Assembly (NCBI RefSeq): GCF_000585995.1
Contig: NZ_CP007410.1
Location: 5,821,001 to 5,885,000 of the forward strand
Length of the DNA: 64,000 bases
Direction: 5' to 3'
Origin: Pseudomonas brassicacearum
GTDB lineage: Bacteria; Pseudomonadota; Gammaproteobacteria; Pseudomonadales; Pseudomonadaceae
Every line of letters starts with the position of its first letter. Positions within the stretch are counted from its first letter, which is position 1. Positions 52,047 through 61,792 of this stretch are shown here, one piece after another. A model generated the notes under the pieces. It saw only the letters and a list, made by a program, of their open reading frames with translations, did not search any database and was not told the origin of the DNA. The position numbers and the translations under genes are program-made.

Positions 52047-53477
52047 CTAGAACGCATCGGATGGCTGTGCCAAAGGGGCCACCGACAAGCGTTGCTCTCG
52101 GCTTTTGCGGGTAATGAAGTACACGAAATAGCACCAGGCGATGAATGGCAAGCCAAAGTACAGCGCCACTCGCTGTTCCGGGTCGAAGGCAATCCCGACG
52201 CAGGCCAGGCTGCAGCAAATCAACGCCCCCAGCGGCACCCACGGATAACCACGAACGCGGAACTTGAGGTCGCGCGCATCACCGCCGTGGGCGACATAGT
52301 GCCGGCGAAAGGCAATCTGGCTCGCGGCAATGCTCATCCACACCACCACCACGGCCAGGCCGGAGATCGACACCAGCGCCAGGTAGATGGTGTCGGCGGC
52401 AAACACGCTGCTGAGCAGCGAAGCAGCGCCACCGGCCATGCTGACGATGATGGCGTTGAGCGGTGTGCCCATGCGGGTCAGCGCTGAGAATTGCTTGGGC
52501 AGGTGCCCTTGGTCGCTGAGGGTCCAGAGCATCCGCGAGGCAGCGTACAGGCCGGAGTTGGCGGCCGACAGCAAGGCACTGATGATCACGAAGTTCATGA
52601 TGTCCGCCGAGTACGGAATGCCGATGTAGGTGAACACGGTGACGAACGGACTCTCGACGATCCCGGCCTGCTCACGGGGCAACAAAGTCGCCAGGACGAA
52701 AATGGTCCCGACAAAAAAGATCGCCAGGCGCAGCACCGTGGTGCGAATGGCCCGTGGCACATTGCGTTGCGGGTCTTTGGTTTCACCGGCGGCGATGCCG
52801 ATCAGTTCGGTGCCGGAGAAGGCAAACGAGACCGCCAGCAACGTCATGGCAATCGGCATGAAACCGGTGGGGAACAAGCCTTCGCGGGTGAAGTTGCTCA
52901 GGCCGATGCTGTGGGCCTGGTCGATGTGCAGCAACCCAAGAATGGCGCCACCGCCAATCAGCAGGAACACCACCACGGTCAACACTTTGACCAGCGACAA
53001 CCAGAACTCGGTCTCGGCGAACAGACGCACGGAGATCACGTTGGTCAGGAACACCAGGCCGGCGAACAACGCACTCCAGATCCATACGGGCGTGTCCGGG
53101 AACCAGCGCGTCATCAAGATACCGGCGGCGGTGAATTCCGAGCCGATCGCCACGGTCCAGGTCAGCCAATACAACCACGCCACGGTGTAGCCGGTACCCG
53201 GGCCGAGAAAGCGCGTGGCGTAGGTGCTGAACGAACCGGTTTCGGGCATCTGCACCGCCAGTTCACCCAGGCACATCATCACCATGTACACCATGAGTGC
53301 GCCGATGATGTAAGCGATCACCGCCCCCAAGGGGCCGGCTTGGTTAACGGTGTAGCCGGACGTGAGGAACAGCCCGGTACCAATCACGCCGCCCAATGCC
53401 AGCATGACGATGTGCCGCGTTTGCATTTCCTGTTTGAAGCCGGCACGCGTGTTGAGTTGTTGTTCTTTTATGGACAT
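52047..53477 (-). CDS. Amino acid permease (AAT family, APC superfamily)
   Basis: 476 residues with twelve predicted membrane helices. The AAT signature is clear: [76 protein letters not shown] and [15 protein letters not shown]. It resembles the LysP/AroP/MmuP group, so substrates such as lysine, S-methylmethionine or homoserine are all possible. ATG at 53477 ([11 protein letters not shown]) is preferred over 53492. The gene is next to the LysR regulator, which suggests substrate-induced uptake. Confidence 0.9.
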   Translation of the reverse strand: MSIKEQQLNTRAGFKQEMQTRHIVMLALGGVIGTGLFLTSGYTVNQAGPLGAVIAYIIGALMVYMVMMCLGELAVQMPETGSFSTYATRFLGPGTGYTVAWLYWLTWTVAIGSEFTAAGILMTRWFPDTPVWIWSALFAGLVFLTNVISVRLFAETEFWLSLVKVLTVVVFLLIGGGAILGLLHIDQAHSIGLSNFTREGLFPTGFMPIAMTLLAVSFAFSGTELIGIAAGETKDPQRNVPRAIRTTVLRLAIFFVGTIFVLATLLPREQAGIVESPFVTVFTYIGIPYSADIMNFVIISALLSAANSGLYAASRMLWTLSDQGHLPKQFSALTRMGTPLNAIIVSMAGGAASLLSSVFAADTIYLALVSISGLAVVVVWMSIAASQIAFRRHYVAHGGDARDLKFRVRGYPWVPLGALICCSLACVGIAFDPEQRVALYFGLPFIAWCYFVYFITRKSREQRLSVAPLAQPSDAF

Positions 53478-53631
53478 GGTTGTTGTTCTCATGAAAGTTG
53501 TTAGGGCGCGTCTTTACGTCTGCGATGAATAACAAGGCAGAGTCAAAACGGGTCGCCGCTACGCTTTATTATTATTCCTATTCATGAACGCCCCACTGAC
53601 CGCCTTGTCGTGGGGTATTAACGTTAAAACT

Positions 53632-54900
53632 TCAACTGGCTGTTTCGGTGCACGCTTTATTTGTTGAGGTTGTCTGCGTCAGTTCATCCCGCAGTTTTTT
53701 GACAAAGGCGAACGCTTGCTTCAGGTCGTCGACAAGATCATCGGTGTCTTCGATGCCCACGGAGACCCGCACCAGCCCTTCGGAGATACCCAGGGCCAGG
53801 CGTTCTTCCAGGGTGTTTTCGACGTGGCTGGTGGTGCGCGCCGGGCCGTAGATGGTTTCCACCGCACCGAGATTGCCGGCGCAATGGGCGAAGCGCAGGC
53901 GCGGCAGAAGCAGCTTGACCGTGTCCATGCCGCCGACCAGGACAAAACTGACGATGGCGCCGAAGCCCGACATCTGCGCGCAGGCCACGGCGTGGTTCGG
54001 GTGGCTGGGCAAGCCGGGGTAATTGACCGACTCCACCAGCGGTTCGGTGCAGAGGAACTGCGCCAGGGCACGGGCGCTGGATTGTTGCTGACGCATACGC
54101 AGCACCAGGGTTTTCATGCCACGGATGATCATGTAGGCCGAGAACGGGTCGAGCGTCGCGCCGTTGATTTCCCGGTAGTGCCGAACCTTGGCCATCAAGG
54201 CTTCGCTGCCGCAGACCAGGCCGCCGAGCACATCACCGTGGCCGCTGAGGAATTTGGTCGCGCTGTGGATCACCACGTCCACGCCCAGGGCCAGGGGGTT
54301 CTGATTCAGCGGTGTGGCGAAAGTGTTGTCCGCCACCACCACGGCGCCAACGCGCTTGGCCGCCGCGACCAGGCGGGGGATATCGAGGATTTTCAGGGTC
54401 GGGTTGGTGGGCGTTTCCAGATACAGCAACTGGCAGCCCTTGGCGATTTCCCGCTCGATTTCTTCGTGGTCGAAGGTCTCGCACAAGGTCACGTCCACGC
54501 CCATGCGCGGCAGGAACTCTTCGAAAATCTTGTTGGTGCCGCCGTAGCTGTCCTTGGTCGAGACCACCCGGTCGCCATGAGACAGAAAGGTGTAGAGCAC
54601 GCTGCTGATCGCTGCCATGCCGCTGCTGAACGCCACGGCGGACTCGGCCATTTCCATCTCGCGGATCTTGGCTTCGAGGGTCTCGACGGTGGGGTTGCTC
54701 ATGCGGCTGTAGATAAAGCCCGGGGCCTTGCCCAAGGCGACGTCGTACCAGACGTCGATGTCGTCGTAACCGTACGCGGCGCTGACCACGATGGGGGTTT
54801 GCGTGGCGTTGTAGGGATGCCTGACTTGCTCCCCACCCCAAACCGCCCGGGTTCCCGCTCCCGCGTTATCAAGCCCTGCGCTGTCAGGTTTGTTATTCAT
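53632..54900 (-). CDS. Cys/Met metabolism PLP-dependent enzyme (cystathionine gamma-synthase/methionine gamma-lyase family)
   Basis: 422 residues, fold type I. Motifs are FIYSRMSNPTVETLEAKIRE, AFSSGMAAISSVLYTFLSHG, LYLETPTNPTLKI, VVADNTFATPLNQNP and the PLP-lysine SATKFLSGHGDVLGG. PARTTSHVENTLEERLALGI and LVRVSVGIEDTDDLVDDLKQ close the protein. The family includes gamma-synthases that use O-acylhomoserine and gamma-lyases that give 2-oxobutyrate. Sequence alone does not separate them. ATG at 54900 (MNNKPDSAGLDN) is preferred. It is the first gene of the co-directional homoserine-related cluster. Confidence 0.88.
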   Translation of the reverse strand: MNNKPDSAGLDNAGAGTRAVWGGEQVRHPYNATQTPIVVSAAYGYDDIDVWYDVALGKAPGFIYSRMSNPTVETLEAKIREMEMAESAVAFSSGMAAISSVLYTFLSHGDRVVSTKDSYGGTNKIFEEFLPRMGVDVTLCETFDHEEIEREIAKGCQLLYLETPTNPTLKILDIPRLVAAAKRVGAVVVADNTFATPLNQNPLALGVDVVIHSATKFLSGHGDVLGGLVCGSEALMAKVRHYREINGATLDPFSAYMIIRGMKTLVLRMRQQQSSARALAQFLCTEPLVESVNYPGLPSHPNHAVACAQMSGFGAIVSFVLVGGMDTVKLLLPRLRFAHCAGNLGAVETIYGPARTTSHVENTLEERLALGISEGLVRVSVGIEDTDDLVDDLKQAFAFVKKLRDELTQTTSTNKACTETAS

Positions 54901-55061
54901 TGGGACTACTCGCACTGAGGGGGCGGATGTGGAGCCATCCGCCGGATCTGAGGGCCAATATAGGGAAAAGCTGCGGGGGCGAGAAACGATGTTATTGGTG
55001 CCAAAGGGGTGGTTTTTTTAATGGCTGGGGGTGAGTAACGGCCGGCGAATCACCGATAAAC

Positions 55062-55150
55062 CTGTGGGAGCGAGCTTGCTCGCGATGGCGGTGGGTCAGT
55101 TGCCATTGATGTGGCTGACACTCCGCTATCGCGAGCAAGCTCGCTCCCAC
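55062..55150. repeat. REPIN between the PLP enzyme gene and the Rhs locus
   Basis: CTGTGGGAGCGAGCTTGCTC (then GCGATGGCGG) begins at 55062 and its inverse ends at 55150. It marks the end of the Rhs/immunity transcript. Confidence 0.9.
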
Positions 55151-55195
55151 ATTGGAACTTCAATTTTTATGAACAAGAGATCGAAGGCCTCAGTT

Positions 55196-55501
55196 TCAAC
55201 TGTCAACCCTAGAACTTAGCCTGCGAGCAATATGACGTAACCATTCCTCGCCCGTCTCCCATGCTATCCAGTAACTGTAATAACAACTCAGCTCCCTCAA
55301 TAAATACGCCCTCAATTCCGACTCATCTTTCCTTCGTTCAATTAGGTCGTTGAGCTCTTGTTGAATAGCCCTCAAATCATCAACATCAGACTCTGCCAGG
55401 AAGGCGTCGAGGACTTCCTCAGCCGCTCCATGTTCATCAGGCCAATCCTGATGAAAATAAGCCCCAAAAAAATCATGTAATTCAGGAAATTCTGTACTCA
55501 T
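55196..55501 (-). CDS. Immunity protein of the Rhs toxin (CdiI-like)
   Basis: 101 residues, small and acidic. The N-terminus FPELHDFFGAYFHQDWPDEH matches the contact-dependent growth inhibition immunity family often annotated CdiI_2, and SCYYSYWIAWETGEEWLRHI closes it. Its ATG overlaps the rhs stop by four bases, the standard toxin-immunity arrangement. It should bind the RNase domain encoded just upstream. Its AT-rich composition matches the toxin tail, not the rest of rhs, so the two moved as a cassette. Confidence 0.85.
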   Translation of the reverse strand: MSTEFPELHDFFGAYFHQDWPDEHGAAEEVLDAFLAESDVDDLRAIQQELNDLIERRKDESELRAYLLRELSCYYSYWIAWETGEEWLRHIARRLSSRVDS

Positions 55502-58500
55502 ACTTCCGGGAATCCTGTTAGCAAAAAGTACCCCAAGGGTCTTCGTTCGTCTTTTTTCAAGACTAATAAAATTTTTGATGCCGGCAGATAGTCGGTACGA
55601 CCATTTAGCAAGCTAGTCCCCACGGGACGGGTAAAAGTATGTGTAATAGTCGTCTTATCTTTCTTACTAGCTAAGAATTTTTCAATTCTCTTTTCATTCG
55701 CCGCCAATGCCCTTGCTGCCGACAACTCAGCAGTAGGCCGATCTGGGAACGTGGAGGCCGCTGGGATATGTGGCTCCGCCTCTAGCCTCTGGGCTAGCTG
55801 TGCATCTGTTCTACCAATATGTTTTTCAATCAAATGCCCACCGCGAGCCTCATGCGCAGCCAACCCTCCCCCCGGGACAATCTCACTGAACGGCCCATCA
55901 GCCTCGATATCACCAGGGCACTTGCATGCCAACCCCAACGGATCCACCCACCCCGTCGGGTTCACCGTATAGCGATACCCATTGAGCCCACCCGCCAGCT
56001 TGCTCGGGTCGGGCGTCAAATAGCGGCCGGTGCCGGGATTGTAGTAGCGGTGGCGGTTGTAGTGCAGGCCGCTTTCCGGGTCGAAGTATTGGCCCTGGAA
56101 GCGCAGCGGTTGTTCAAGTTGCTCGCCGCCGCCGTGGACCAGTTCAGTGGTTTTGCCATAGCCGCTGTAGCGTGCCGACCAGACGATCTGGCCGCCGTAG
56201 TTGGTCAGTTCCTGCGGCGTGCCCAGGTGGTCGAGGTGGTAGTAGAACGGGCAGGCGTTGAGGCCTTTGCCGTCGAGCATTGCCAGCGGGCGGAAGGTGC
56301 CTGGTTCGTAGAGGTAGCTGCGGTGGTGACGCGGGCTGCTTTCGGCGACGAGTTGGTCGCCTTGCCAGAAAAATTTCGTGGTCAGGCCGTCCACGGTCTT
56401 GCTGATGCGTCGGCCGAAGGCGTCGTAGCGGTAGGACGCTTCGCGACCGTCCGGCTGGGTCACGCCGATCAGGCGGTGTTGGCTGTCGTAGCGGTATTCG
56501 CTGACGAGGCTGTGGGCCTTGCCGCGGCGTTCGCGGATCAGGTTGCCGAAGGCGTCGTAGTCGTAGTGGCGGTCGCCCTGCATCAGCAGGCGGTTGCCCT
56601 TGACGGTGGTCGGGCCGGGGCGGTCCAGCATCAGCAGGTTGCCGGCCGGGTCGTGGGCGAAGTGTTCCGGTGGTTCGCTGTGGGAAGAGTCGATGCGCAC
56701 CAGGCGATCCAGCGGGTCGTACTGGTAGCTGCGGCGGTTGCGGTTGTCGGAAAGGGCCTCAAGGTTGCCCTTGGCGCTGTAGGCATAGTCGCGCCAGAAC
56801 AGTTGCTGCTGGTGCTGCCACACCGTCTGGGCCTTGAGGCGGCCCTGTTCGTCGTAGTCGTAGTGGCTGCGCAGCAGGCCCTGTTGCCGCTGTCGTTCGC
56901 GAGCGCCGTCAAACTGATGCTCGGTGAGGCGTGTGCCGTTCAGGTCAATCGCGCTCAGCACACCGCCCCGGGCGTGGTGGTAGTCGAGCGTGCTGTGGTC
57001 CGGCAGGCGCAGGTGCTTGAGCCGGCCGCAGGCGTCGTAGCCATAGCGCAGGGTGCCCCAGCCTTGGTGCTCGGTGATCAGCCGGTCCTGGGCGTCGTAC
57101 TCGAAGGCCAGCGGATGATCGCTGCCGTCATTGACGTGGACCAGCCGACCGAGCCGGTCGTAGCGGTACTCGATCGCCTGGCCGTCGGGCAGGGTCTTGA
57201 CCTGCAACCGCCCGGTCGCGTCGCGTTGGTAAGCGGTGACAAGCTGGCTGCCGTCGTCGCCGTATTCGGTTTTCTCCAGCAAGTGGCCGTTGAGGTCGTA
57301 GGCGTAGGCGGTGCGTTGGCCGTCGAAGCCGATCTGCTGTCGGATTAATCCATTGGGTGTGTAGTCCAGCTGATATTTTTCGCCGGATTCGTTTTCGATC
57401 TCGGTCAGCAACAGCCGCGCCGAGTCGTAGCGATACTTCAGCTCGGTGCCGTCGGGGTTGAGGCGGCGGCGGACCAGGTGCAGGTCGTCGGCGTATTCGT
57501 AGCGGGTGACGCGGCCCTGCTCGTCGCGCTCGCTGGTGACCTTGCCGTAGGCGTTGTAAGTCCAGGCCCGGGTCGCCCCGCTCGGCAAGATGGTCTGGAG
57601 CAGGCGGCCGACGGCGTCCCATTGGTAGTGCGTGAGGGCGCCATGTTCGTCCTGGCGGGTCAGCAGACGCCCCAGGGCGTCGTAGGAAAAACACCGGCGG
57701 CCGCCGTCGGGCAGGGTTTCTTCCGTCAACTGGCCCAGGCGATCCCAGGTAAACCGATGTGCGCTGCCGTCCGGGTAATCCACCGACAGCAGTTGCCCCT
57801 GGTCGTCGTAGGCATATTCCGTACGCTGACCATCCGGATCGATGCGCTCGGTCACGTCACCTTGGGCGTTACGCCGATAGGTCCACACGGCTTTGCCGCG
57901 ACAGCGGGTATGTAGGAAACCGTTGCGGTATTCGTAGGACGTGGGCTCATCCAGGGGTGGAATCAGCGCCACCAGCCGGCCGGCTTCGTCGTAGCGGTAT
58001 TCGGTGACGGCGCCCAGCGGGTCCTGCTCGGCGATCAGCCGGCCCTGTGCGTCATAGGCCTTGAGGTGCTCGCCGCCATCGGGCTCGACCTGGCGCACCA
58101 GCCGCGCCCGGTCGTCGTGGACATACACCTCCTGGCTGCCATCGAGGTGCTGGACCGTGACGCTGCCGTCTTCATCCCAGCGGTAATGGCTGTCCATCTG
58201 CGCAAACGAGGCCCAATGCCTGACGCAGCGCGCCGCCCGCCCGACGCCTTGCCACTCCCAGAAAAAACTCGCCCCGCCGGCCAATTGCCGCTGGAGGATG
58301 ACGTGCTGGTCGTCGTAGTCGTAGCGTTCGCTTTCCCCGGCGGCGTTGGTCGCTTCGATCAGTCGGAAACGTGCGTCATAGCGGTAGGAAACCAGCGTCT
58401 GCTCGGTGCGCCAGGCGTCGTCCAGGGTCAGGGCCGGGTGGAAGCTCTGGTAGTCGATGGCGACCAGGTGGCGCTGCTCGTAGCGCAAGCGCAGGGCGCG

Positions 58501-60285
58501 CCCGGCGCCGTTGTCCAGGCGACAGATGTCGCCATGGATATTGCGCTGCAGGGTCAGGCGGTTGTTATAGCGGTCGCTGAGGGCGGTCAGATGACCGTCG
58601 CGAAAGTGTAGGAAAGCTGCGTTTTCGCCGGGCTGGGCGATGATCAGTTCGTCCGGCTCGGCGCCCAGGTAAATGGCCGCACGGGCCAGGCTGTTGTGGA
58701 TCGCCGGGCGCTGGGCGTTGGGCAACGGAAAGGTCGTGCGGCGGTTTTCCTGGTCGATCCAGATGACCTGCTCGCCTTCGAGCAACAAGCGCTGCGCCAG
58801 GGCATGGCTCCAGCCGCGCCCGAGGCCGACGTCCAGGTCCACCGCACTGGTGCGGTACAGGCGGGTGAAGACGAATGGCAGGCGCCCATCGAGGGTGCCA
58901 TCGTCCAGGGTCAGCAGTTCCTCGCCGGTGACCATCGACACCGGGCAGCCGCTGGTTTGGGTCTGGGCCGCGGTGTCGGCGCTGTCGCCGTTGGGGTTTT
59001 TCGATTGCGCCGGAGCGTCGTCGTGGGGTTCGTGTTTGCTTAACCGGGTTGAACCCTGGGATTTTTCCCGCGCCACGGCGGCCGGATTGCTGACCGCCAA
59101 CGGGGCAGAATGCTCGGGGGTGATGTGCAGAGGTCCGACAGGCGTCGGCTTCAACGGCGCACGCTGGGCGCTGACCACCAGCGGTTTCAGCACATCGGCA
59201 TGCTGGTTGAGCCGATCGGTGGAGCGTTGGGCCAGCCTCAGGCTTGATGCCTGCAACCACTCTCGAGCCCGCTCTGAGCGGAGCTGGCCAAGTACCTTGC
59301 CGCTCATCCGCACGCCCATGCCCAGGGCGCCGGTCAAGCGCATCAACAGGAAATTGATCAGCACCGAAGCGCGCATTTCGCCCACGACTTCGGCCATGTA
59401 CTGAGGCGGCAACATCCGCAGCCAACTGACGAATGCCACCATGTGAACGAAGAGCAACGGCTCGTCACTCAACACCATCAACCCTTTGGCGATGGCCGCG
59501 GATGAAGCGTTCAGTAACTGCTCGAGTTCAACCTGGGTCAGGTATTCCAGGAGCTTTTCGCTGCTGGCTTGCAGGTCGGCCAGCAGCTCGAAAACCTGTT
59601 TAACGTCATCCCATAGCTGCTGCAGGGCGTTTTCAAAACCGCGCCAATCGGCCTGCTGCAACAGGTCATAACGGTCGCGAAACCCGGCGTCGGAAAACTC
59701 CGCCCACAGGGGTTGAAACTCGTCCCACTCGGCCTTCAGCCACCCCTCAAGTTCATCCATCACCCCTTGGTAAGACGCATACAGCGCCTTGACGTGATCG
59801 GCCGTCACACTGGGAAAAAAAGTGATGCGGTAGCGCCCGCCACGCCAGCATTCGGGGATTTCCAGGACGCCGCTGGGGCCAATGACGTGGTGCACCGGCT
59901 CGCCAAACGTTTCGTTCCCGGGCTCGCCTCCGATGACGGGCTCCAGCATCACCGGGGTGTCGCCAATCGGCACAAAGCGCGCCGCCTGGAACATGTGCAC
60001 CAACGTCAGCGGACCACCCGCCGGACACGCGGCCACCGTGGCACTGATGGGTTGATCGAGATTCTTCGGCGCCGCCAGCGACACCTCGTTGCCGACCTTG
60101 AATACCTGTTCAAGGTCCAGCGCCCAGCCGGCCCAGAAGTTTTCAGCCCAGGCGTCGTAGTCGTTCAGGCAGGTGCGAAAGTCCGCCAGTACCGCTTCGA
60201 CATCCGGCCGCTCGGGGTCCATGGCCGCCACTACCAGCAAGCCAATAGTGTTGTTCAGGGCCAGGAGTTTGTCGGGGGCAAACAT
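55498..60285 (-). CDS. Rhs polymorphic toxin with C-terminal RNase A-like (CdiA-CT type) domain
   Basis: A 1,595-residue protein. Residues 1-400 are a non-repeat N-terminus with a hydrophobic stretch around 250-330. At about 440 a DUF6531 segment (GCPVSMVTGEELLTLDDGTL) opens a cage of many YD repeats (GRLxxxxxPDGxxxxYxYD). It ends with NGYRYTVNPTGWVDPLGLAC, the core boundary. The last 143 residues are the toxin: HEARGGHLIEKHIGRTDAQL, ASTFPDRPTAELSAARAL, ASKILLVLKKDERRPLGYF and LLTGFPEV. This matches the bacterial RNase A-like family of CdiA-CT toxins. The GGH histidine and the YFLLTGF tyrosine/threonine are likely active-site residues. Delivery by type VI secretion is probable, but no vgrG or PAAR gene is in the window. 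Confidence 0.9.
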   Translation of the reverse strand: MFAPDKLLALNNTIGLLVVAAMDPERPDVEAVLADFRTCLNDYDAWAENFWAGWALDLEQVFKVGNEVSLAAPKNLDQPISATVAACPAGGPLTLVHMFQAARFVPIGDTPVMLEPVIGGEPGNETFGEPVHHVIGPSGVLEIPECWRGGRYRITFFPSVTADHVKALYASYQGVMDELEGWLKAEWDEFQPLWAEFSDAGFRDRYDLLQQADWRGFENALQQLWDDVKQVFELLADLQASSEKLLEYLTQVELEQLLNASSAAIAKGLMVLSDEPLLFVHMVAFVSWLRMLPPQYMAEVVGEMRASVLINFLLMRLTGALGMGVRMSGKVLGQLRSERAREWLQASSLRLAQRSTDRLNQHADVLKPLVVSAQRAPLKPTPVGPLHITPEHSAPLAVSNPAAVAREKSQGSTRLSKHEPHDDAPAQSKNPNGDSADTAAQTQTSGCPVSMVTGEELLTLDDGTLDGRLPFVFTRLYRTSAVDLDVGLGRGWSHALAQRLLLEGEQVIWIDQENRRTTFPLPNAQRPAIHNSLARAAIYLGAEPDELIIAQPGENAAFLHFRDGHLTALSDRYNNRLTLQRNIHGDICRLDNGAGRALRLRYEQRHLVAIDYQSFHPALTLDDAWRTEQTLVSYRYDARFRLIEATNAAGESERYDYDDQHVILQRQLAGGASFFWEWQGVGRAARCVRHWASFAQMDSHYRWDEDGSVTVQHLDGSQEVYVHDDRARLVRQVEPDGGEHLKAYDAQGRLIAEQDPLGAVTEYRYDEAGRLVALIPPLDEPTSYEYRNGFLHTRCRGKAVWTYRRNAQGDVTERIDPDGQRTEYAYDDQGQLLSVDYPDGSAHRFTWDRLGQLTEETLPDGGRRCFSYDALGRLLTRQDEHGALTHYQWDAVGRLLQTILPSGATRAWTYNAYGKVTSERDEQGRVTRYEYADDLHLVRRRLNPDGTELKYRYDSARLLLTEIENESGEKYQLDYTPNGLIRQQIGFDGQRTAYAYDLNGHLLEKTEYGDDGSQLVTAYQRDATGRLQVKTLPDGQAIEYRYDRLGRLVHVNDGSDHPLAFEYDAQDRLITEHQGWGTLRYGYDACGRLKHLRLPDHSTLDYHHARGGVLSAIDLNGTRLTEHQFDGARERQRQQGLLRSHYDYDEQGRLKAQTVWQHQQQLFWRDYAYSAKGNLEALSDNRNRRSYQYDPLDRLVRIDSSHSEPPEHFAHDPAGNLLMLDRPGPTTVKGNRLLMQGDRHYDYDAFGNLIRERRGKAHSLVSEYRYDSQHRLIGVTQPDGREASYRYDAFGRRISKTVDGLTTKFFWQGDQLVAESSPRHHRSYLYEPGTFRPLAMLDGKGLNACPFYYHLDHLGTPQELTNYGGQIVWSARYSGYGKTTELVHGGGEQLEQPLRFQGQYFDPESGLHYNRHRYYNPGTGRYLTPDPSKLAGGLNGYRYTVNPTGWVDPLGLACKCPGDIEADGPFSEIVPGGGLAAHEARGGHLIEKHIGRTDAQLAQRLEAEPHIPAASTFPDRPTAELSAARALAANEKRIEKFLASKKDKTTITHTFTRPVGTSLLNGRTDYLPASKILLVLKKDERRPLGYFLLTGFPEV

Positions 60286-60421
60286 GCAGGAATCTCGCGA
60301 TGCGGGGACGAACGCGAGACTTTGCCGGGGATGACAGGGGAATTAAGTCAGGGGAAGGGGACAGAGGATGTAGGACGATTCGCTAAATTTAAACGTTAAG
60401 GCGTGCACACCCCGGCGGCGG

Positions 60422-60880
60422 CTATAAACACCGCGCCATCAGCCATTGCTCTTTCCCCCAAGCCTCAAAGCGCTCCAGCACGTCCCAACCCAGCTTGGCG
60501 TAATAATCACGCTGGCTGTGGGTGTGCAGGAATAAGGTGGTAATTCCAGCCTCTCGCGCATGGCTGCAGATGCCTTCGATCAACTGCGCTGCCAGCCCTC
60601 TGCGTCGGGCACTTGGGGCGACGAGTACGCACGCCAGCCACGGGCCCAGCTCAGGCCGCTCATCCAGATCGTGACTGGCAAGTGAAGCGCCACCGAGCAA
60701 CTGGTCGTGCTCCATTGCGATCAGGCATTTCCAGCGACCGTCACGCTGCCCGGCAGCAAACTCCTGCTGCCAACTGGCCAAGGATTGCTGGGCAAATTCA
60801 TAACTGAACTCCCGATGGAGCCACTCGGCCATCTGGTCGCATTTATCCATGTGGCTATCGAGCCAATCCACTCGCAGCAT
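60422..60880 (-). CDS. GNAT family N-acetyltransferase
   Basis: 152 residues with the acetyl-CoA motif PWLACVLVAPSARRRGLAAQ followed by LIEGICSHAREAGITTLFLH. The C-terminal DYYAKLGWDVLERFEAWGKE is also typical. ATG at 60880 (MLRVDWLDSHMDKCDQ) is preferred to a GTG at 60889. The substrate is unknown. It lies 136 bp upstream of the rhs start, and nothing links it to the toxin. Confidence 0.85.
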   Translation of the reverse strand: MLRVDWLDSHMDKCDQMAEWLHREFSYEFAQQSLASWQQEFAAGQRDGRWKCLIAMEHDQLLGGASLASHDLDERPELGPWLACVLVAPSARRRGLAAQLIEGICSHAREAGITTLFLHTHSQRDYYAKLGWDVLERFEAWGKEQWLMARCL

Positions 60881-60952
60881 TTGAAACACTCCTTATGTAT
60901 GCGGTCCTGAAGGGAGGTGGGGTTAGGAGACTACTGGCATATTCTGATGTGC

Positions 60953-60981
60953 CGCTATCGCGAGCAAGCTCGCTCCCACAG
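60953..60981. repeat. Single REP arm
   Basis: CGCTATCGCGAGCAAGCTCG followed by CTCCCACAG, without an inverted partner. It lies in the 278-bp region between the GNAT gene and the CDP-alcohol phosphotransferase gene. Confidence 0.78.
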
Positions 60982-61158
60982 GATGTTCTTCATTTGACCC
61001 TGAATTGAGCCCGCTCACAGGTGGTTTCCACCGCTAAATCCCGTTTCAGATGCCTACCCGCGCTCATTCTAAAGAAATACCCGCCAGCAACCCCTCAACC
61101 TATCGTAATCTCGCATCTGCATACGCCCTGCCCCGAAACCGGCCGAGATCTCATCCCA

Positions 61159-61782
61159 ATGCCTTCCATTTACCAACTCAAACCCGCCTTCCAAAACCTG
61201 CTGCGTCCCACGGTCCAACGGCTCTACGACAAGGGTGTCACCGCCAACCAGGTCACCCTGTTGGCCGGCGTCATTTCGGTGTTGGTGGGGGCGGTGATCG
61301 CCTGGTTTGCCGGTCACCCCTGGGTGTTCGTGCTGGTGCCGATCTGGATGTTCCTGCGCATGGCGCTGAACGCCGTGGACGGCATGCTCGCCCGGGAGTT
61401 CGGCCAGCAATCGCATCTGGGCGCCTATCTGAATGAGCTATGCGATATCATCGCCGACGCGGCCTTGATCCTGCCTTTTGCCCTGATTCCCGATGCCAGT
61501 CTGTTGCTCGTGTTGTTGGTCACGCTGTTGGCGTTGTTCAGCGAATACGCCGGCGTGCTGGGGGCGATGGTGGGAGCTTCGCGGCGGTATGACGGGCCGA
61601 TGGGGAAAAGTGATCGGGCCTTTGTGTTTGGCGTGTTGGCGACCGGTATTGCCCTGGGTTGGCTCGGGGCGCTCTGGGTCGATGGTGTGATGGCGGTGGT
61701 TGCCGCCCTGCTGGTTTATACCTTGGTCAATCGTGTCCGTCATGGCCTGGACCAAGTGACGGAAAACACCCCCTCAGCATAA
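61159..61782 (+). CDS. CDP-alcohol phosphatidyltransferase family protein (YnbA-like)
   Basis: 207 residues with about six membrane helices. The CDP-alcohol transferase motif appears as NAVDGMLAREFGQQSHLGAY, then LNELCD. Asn occupies the first and third Asp positions of the standard D-x2-DG-x2-AR-x8-G-x3-D-x3-D. As I recall, E. coli YnbA has the same pattern, so it may be a trait of this branch. SRRYDGPMGKSDRAFVFGVL is also shared. It probably makes an unusual phospholipid head-group transfer product. It is 10 bp upstream of the YnbC-like gene. Confidence 0.87.
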   Translation: MPSIYQLKPAFQNLLRPTVQRLYDKGVTANQVTLLAGVISVLVGAVIAWFAGHPWVFVLVPIWMFLRMALNAVDGMLAREFGQQSHLGAYLNELCDIIADAALILPFALIPDASLLLVLLVTLLALFSEYAGVLGAMVGASRRYDGPMGKSDRAFVFGVLATGIALGWLGALWVDGVMAVVAALLVYTLVNRVRHGLDQVTENTPSA

Positions 61783-61792
61783 GGAAGTTGCA

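Noticed and set aside
53716..54918. 400-codon forward frame opposite the Cys/Met PLP enzyme
   Set aside because: It is antisense to a gene with complete PLP motifs and has no domain of its own.
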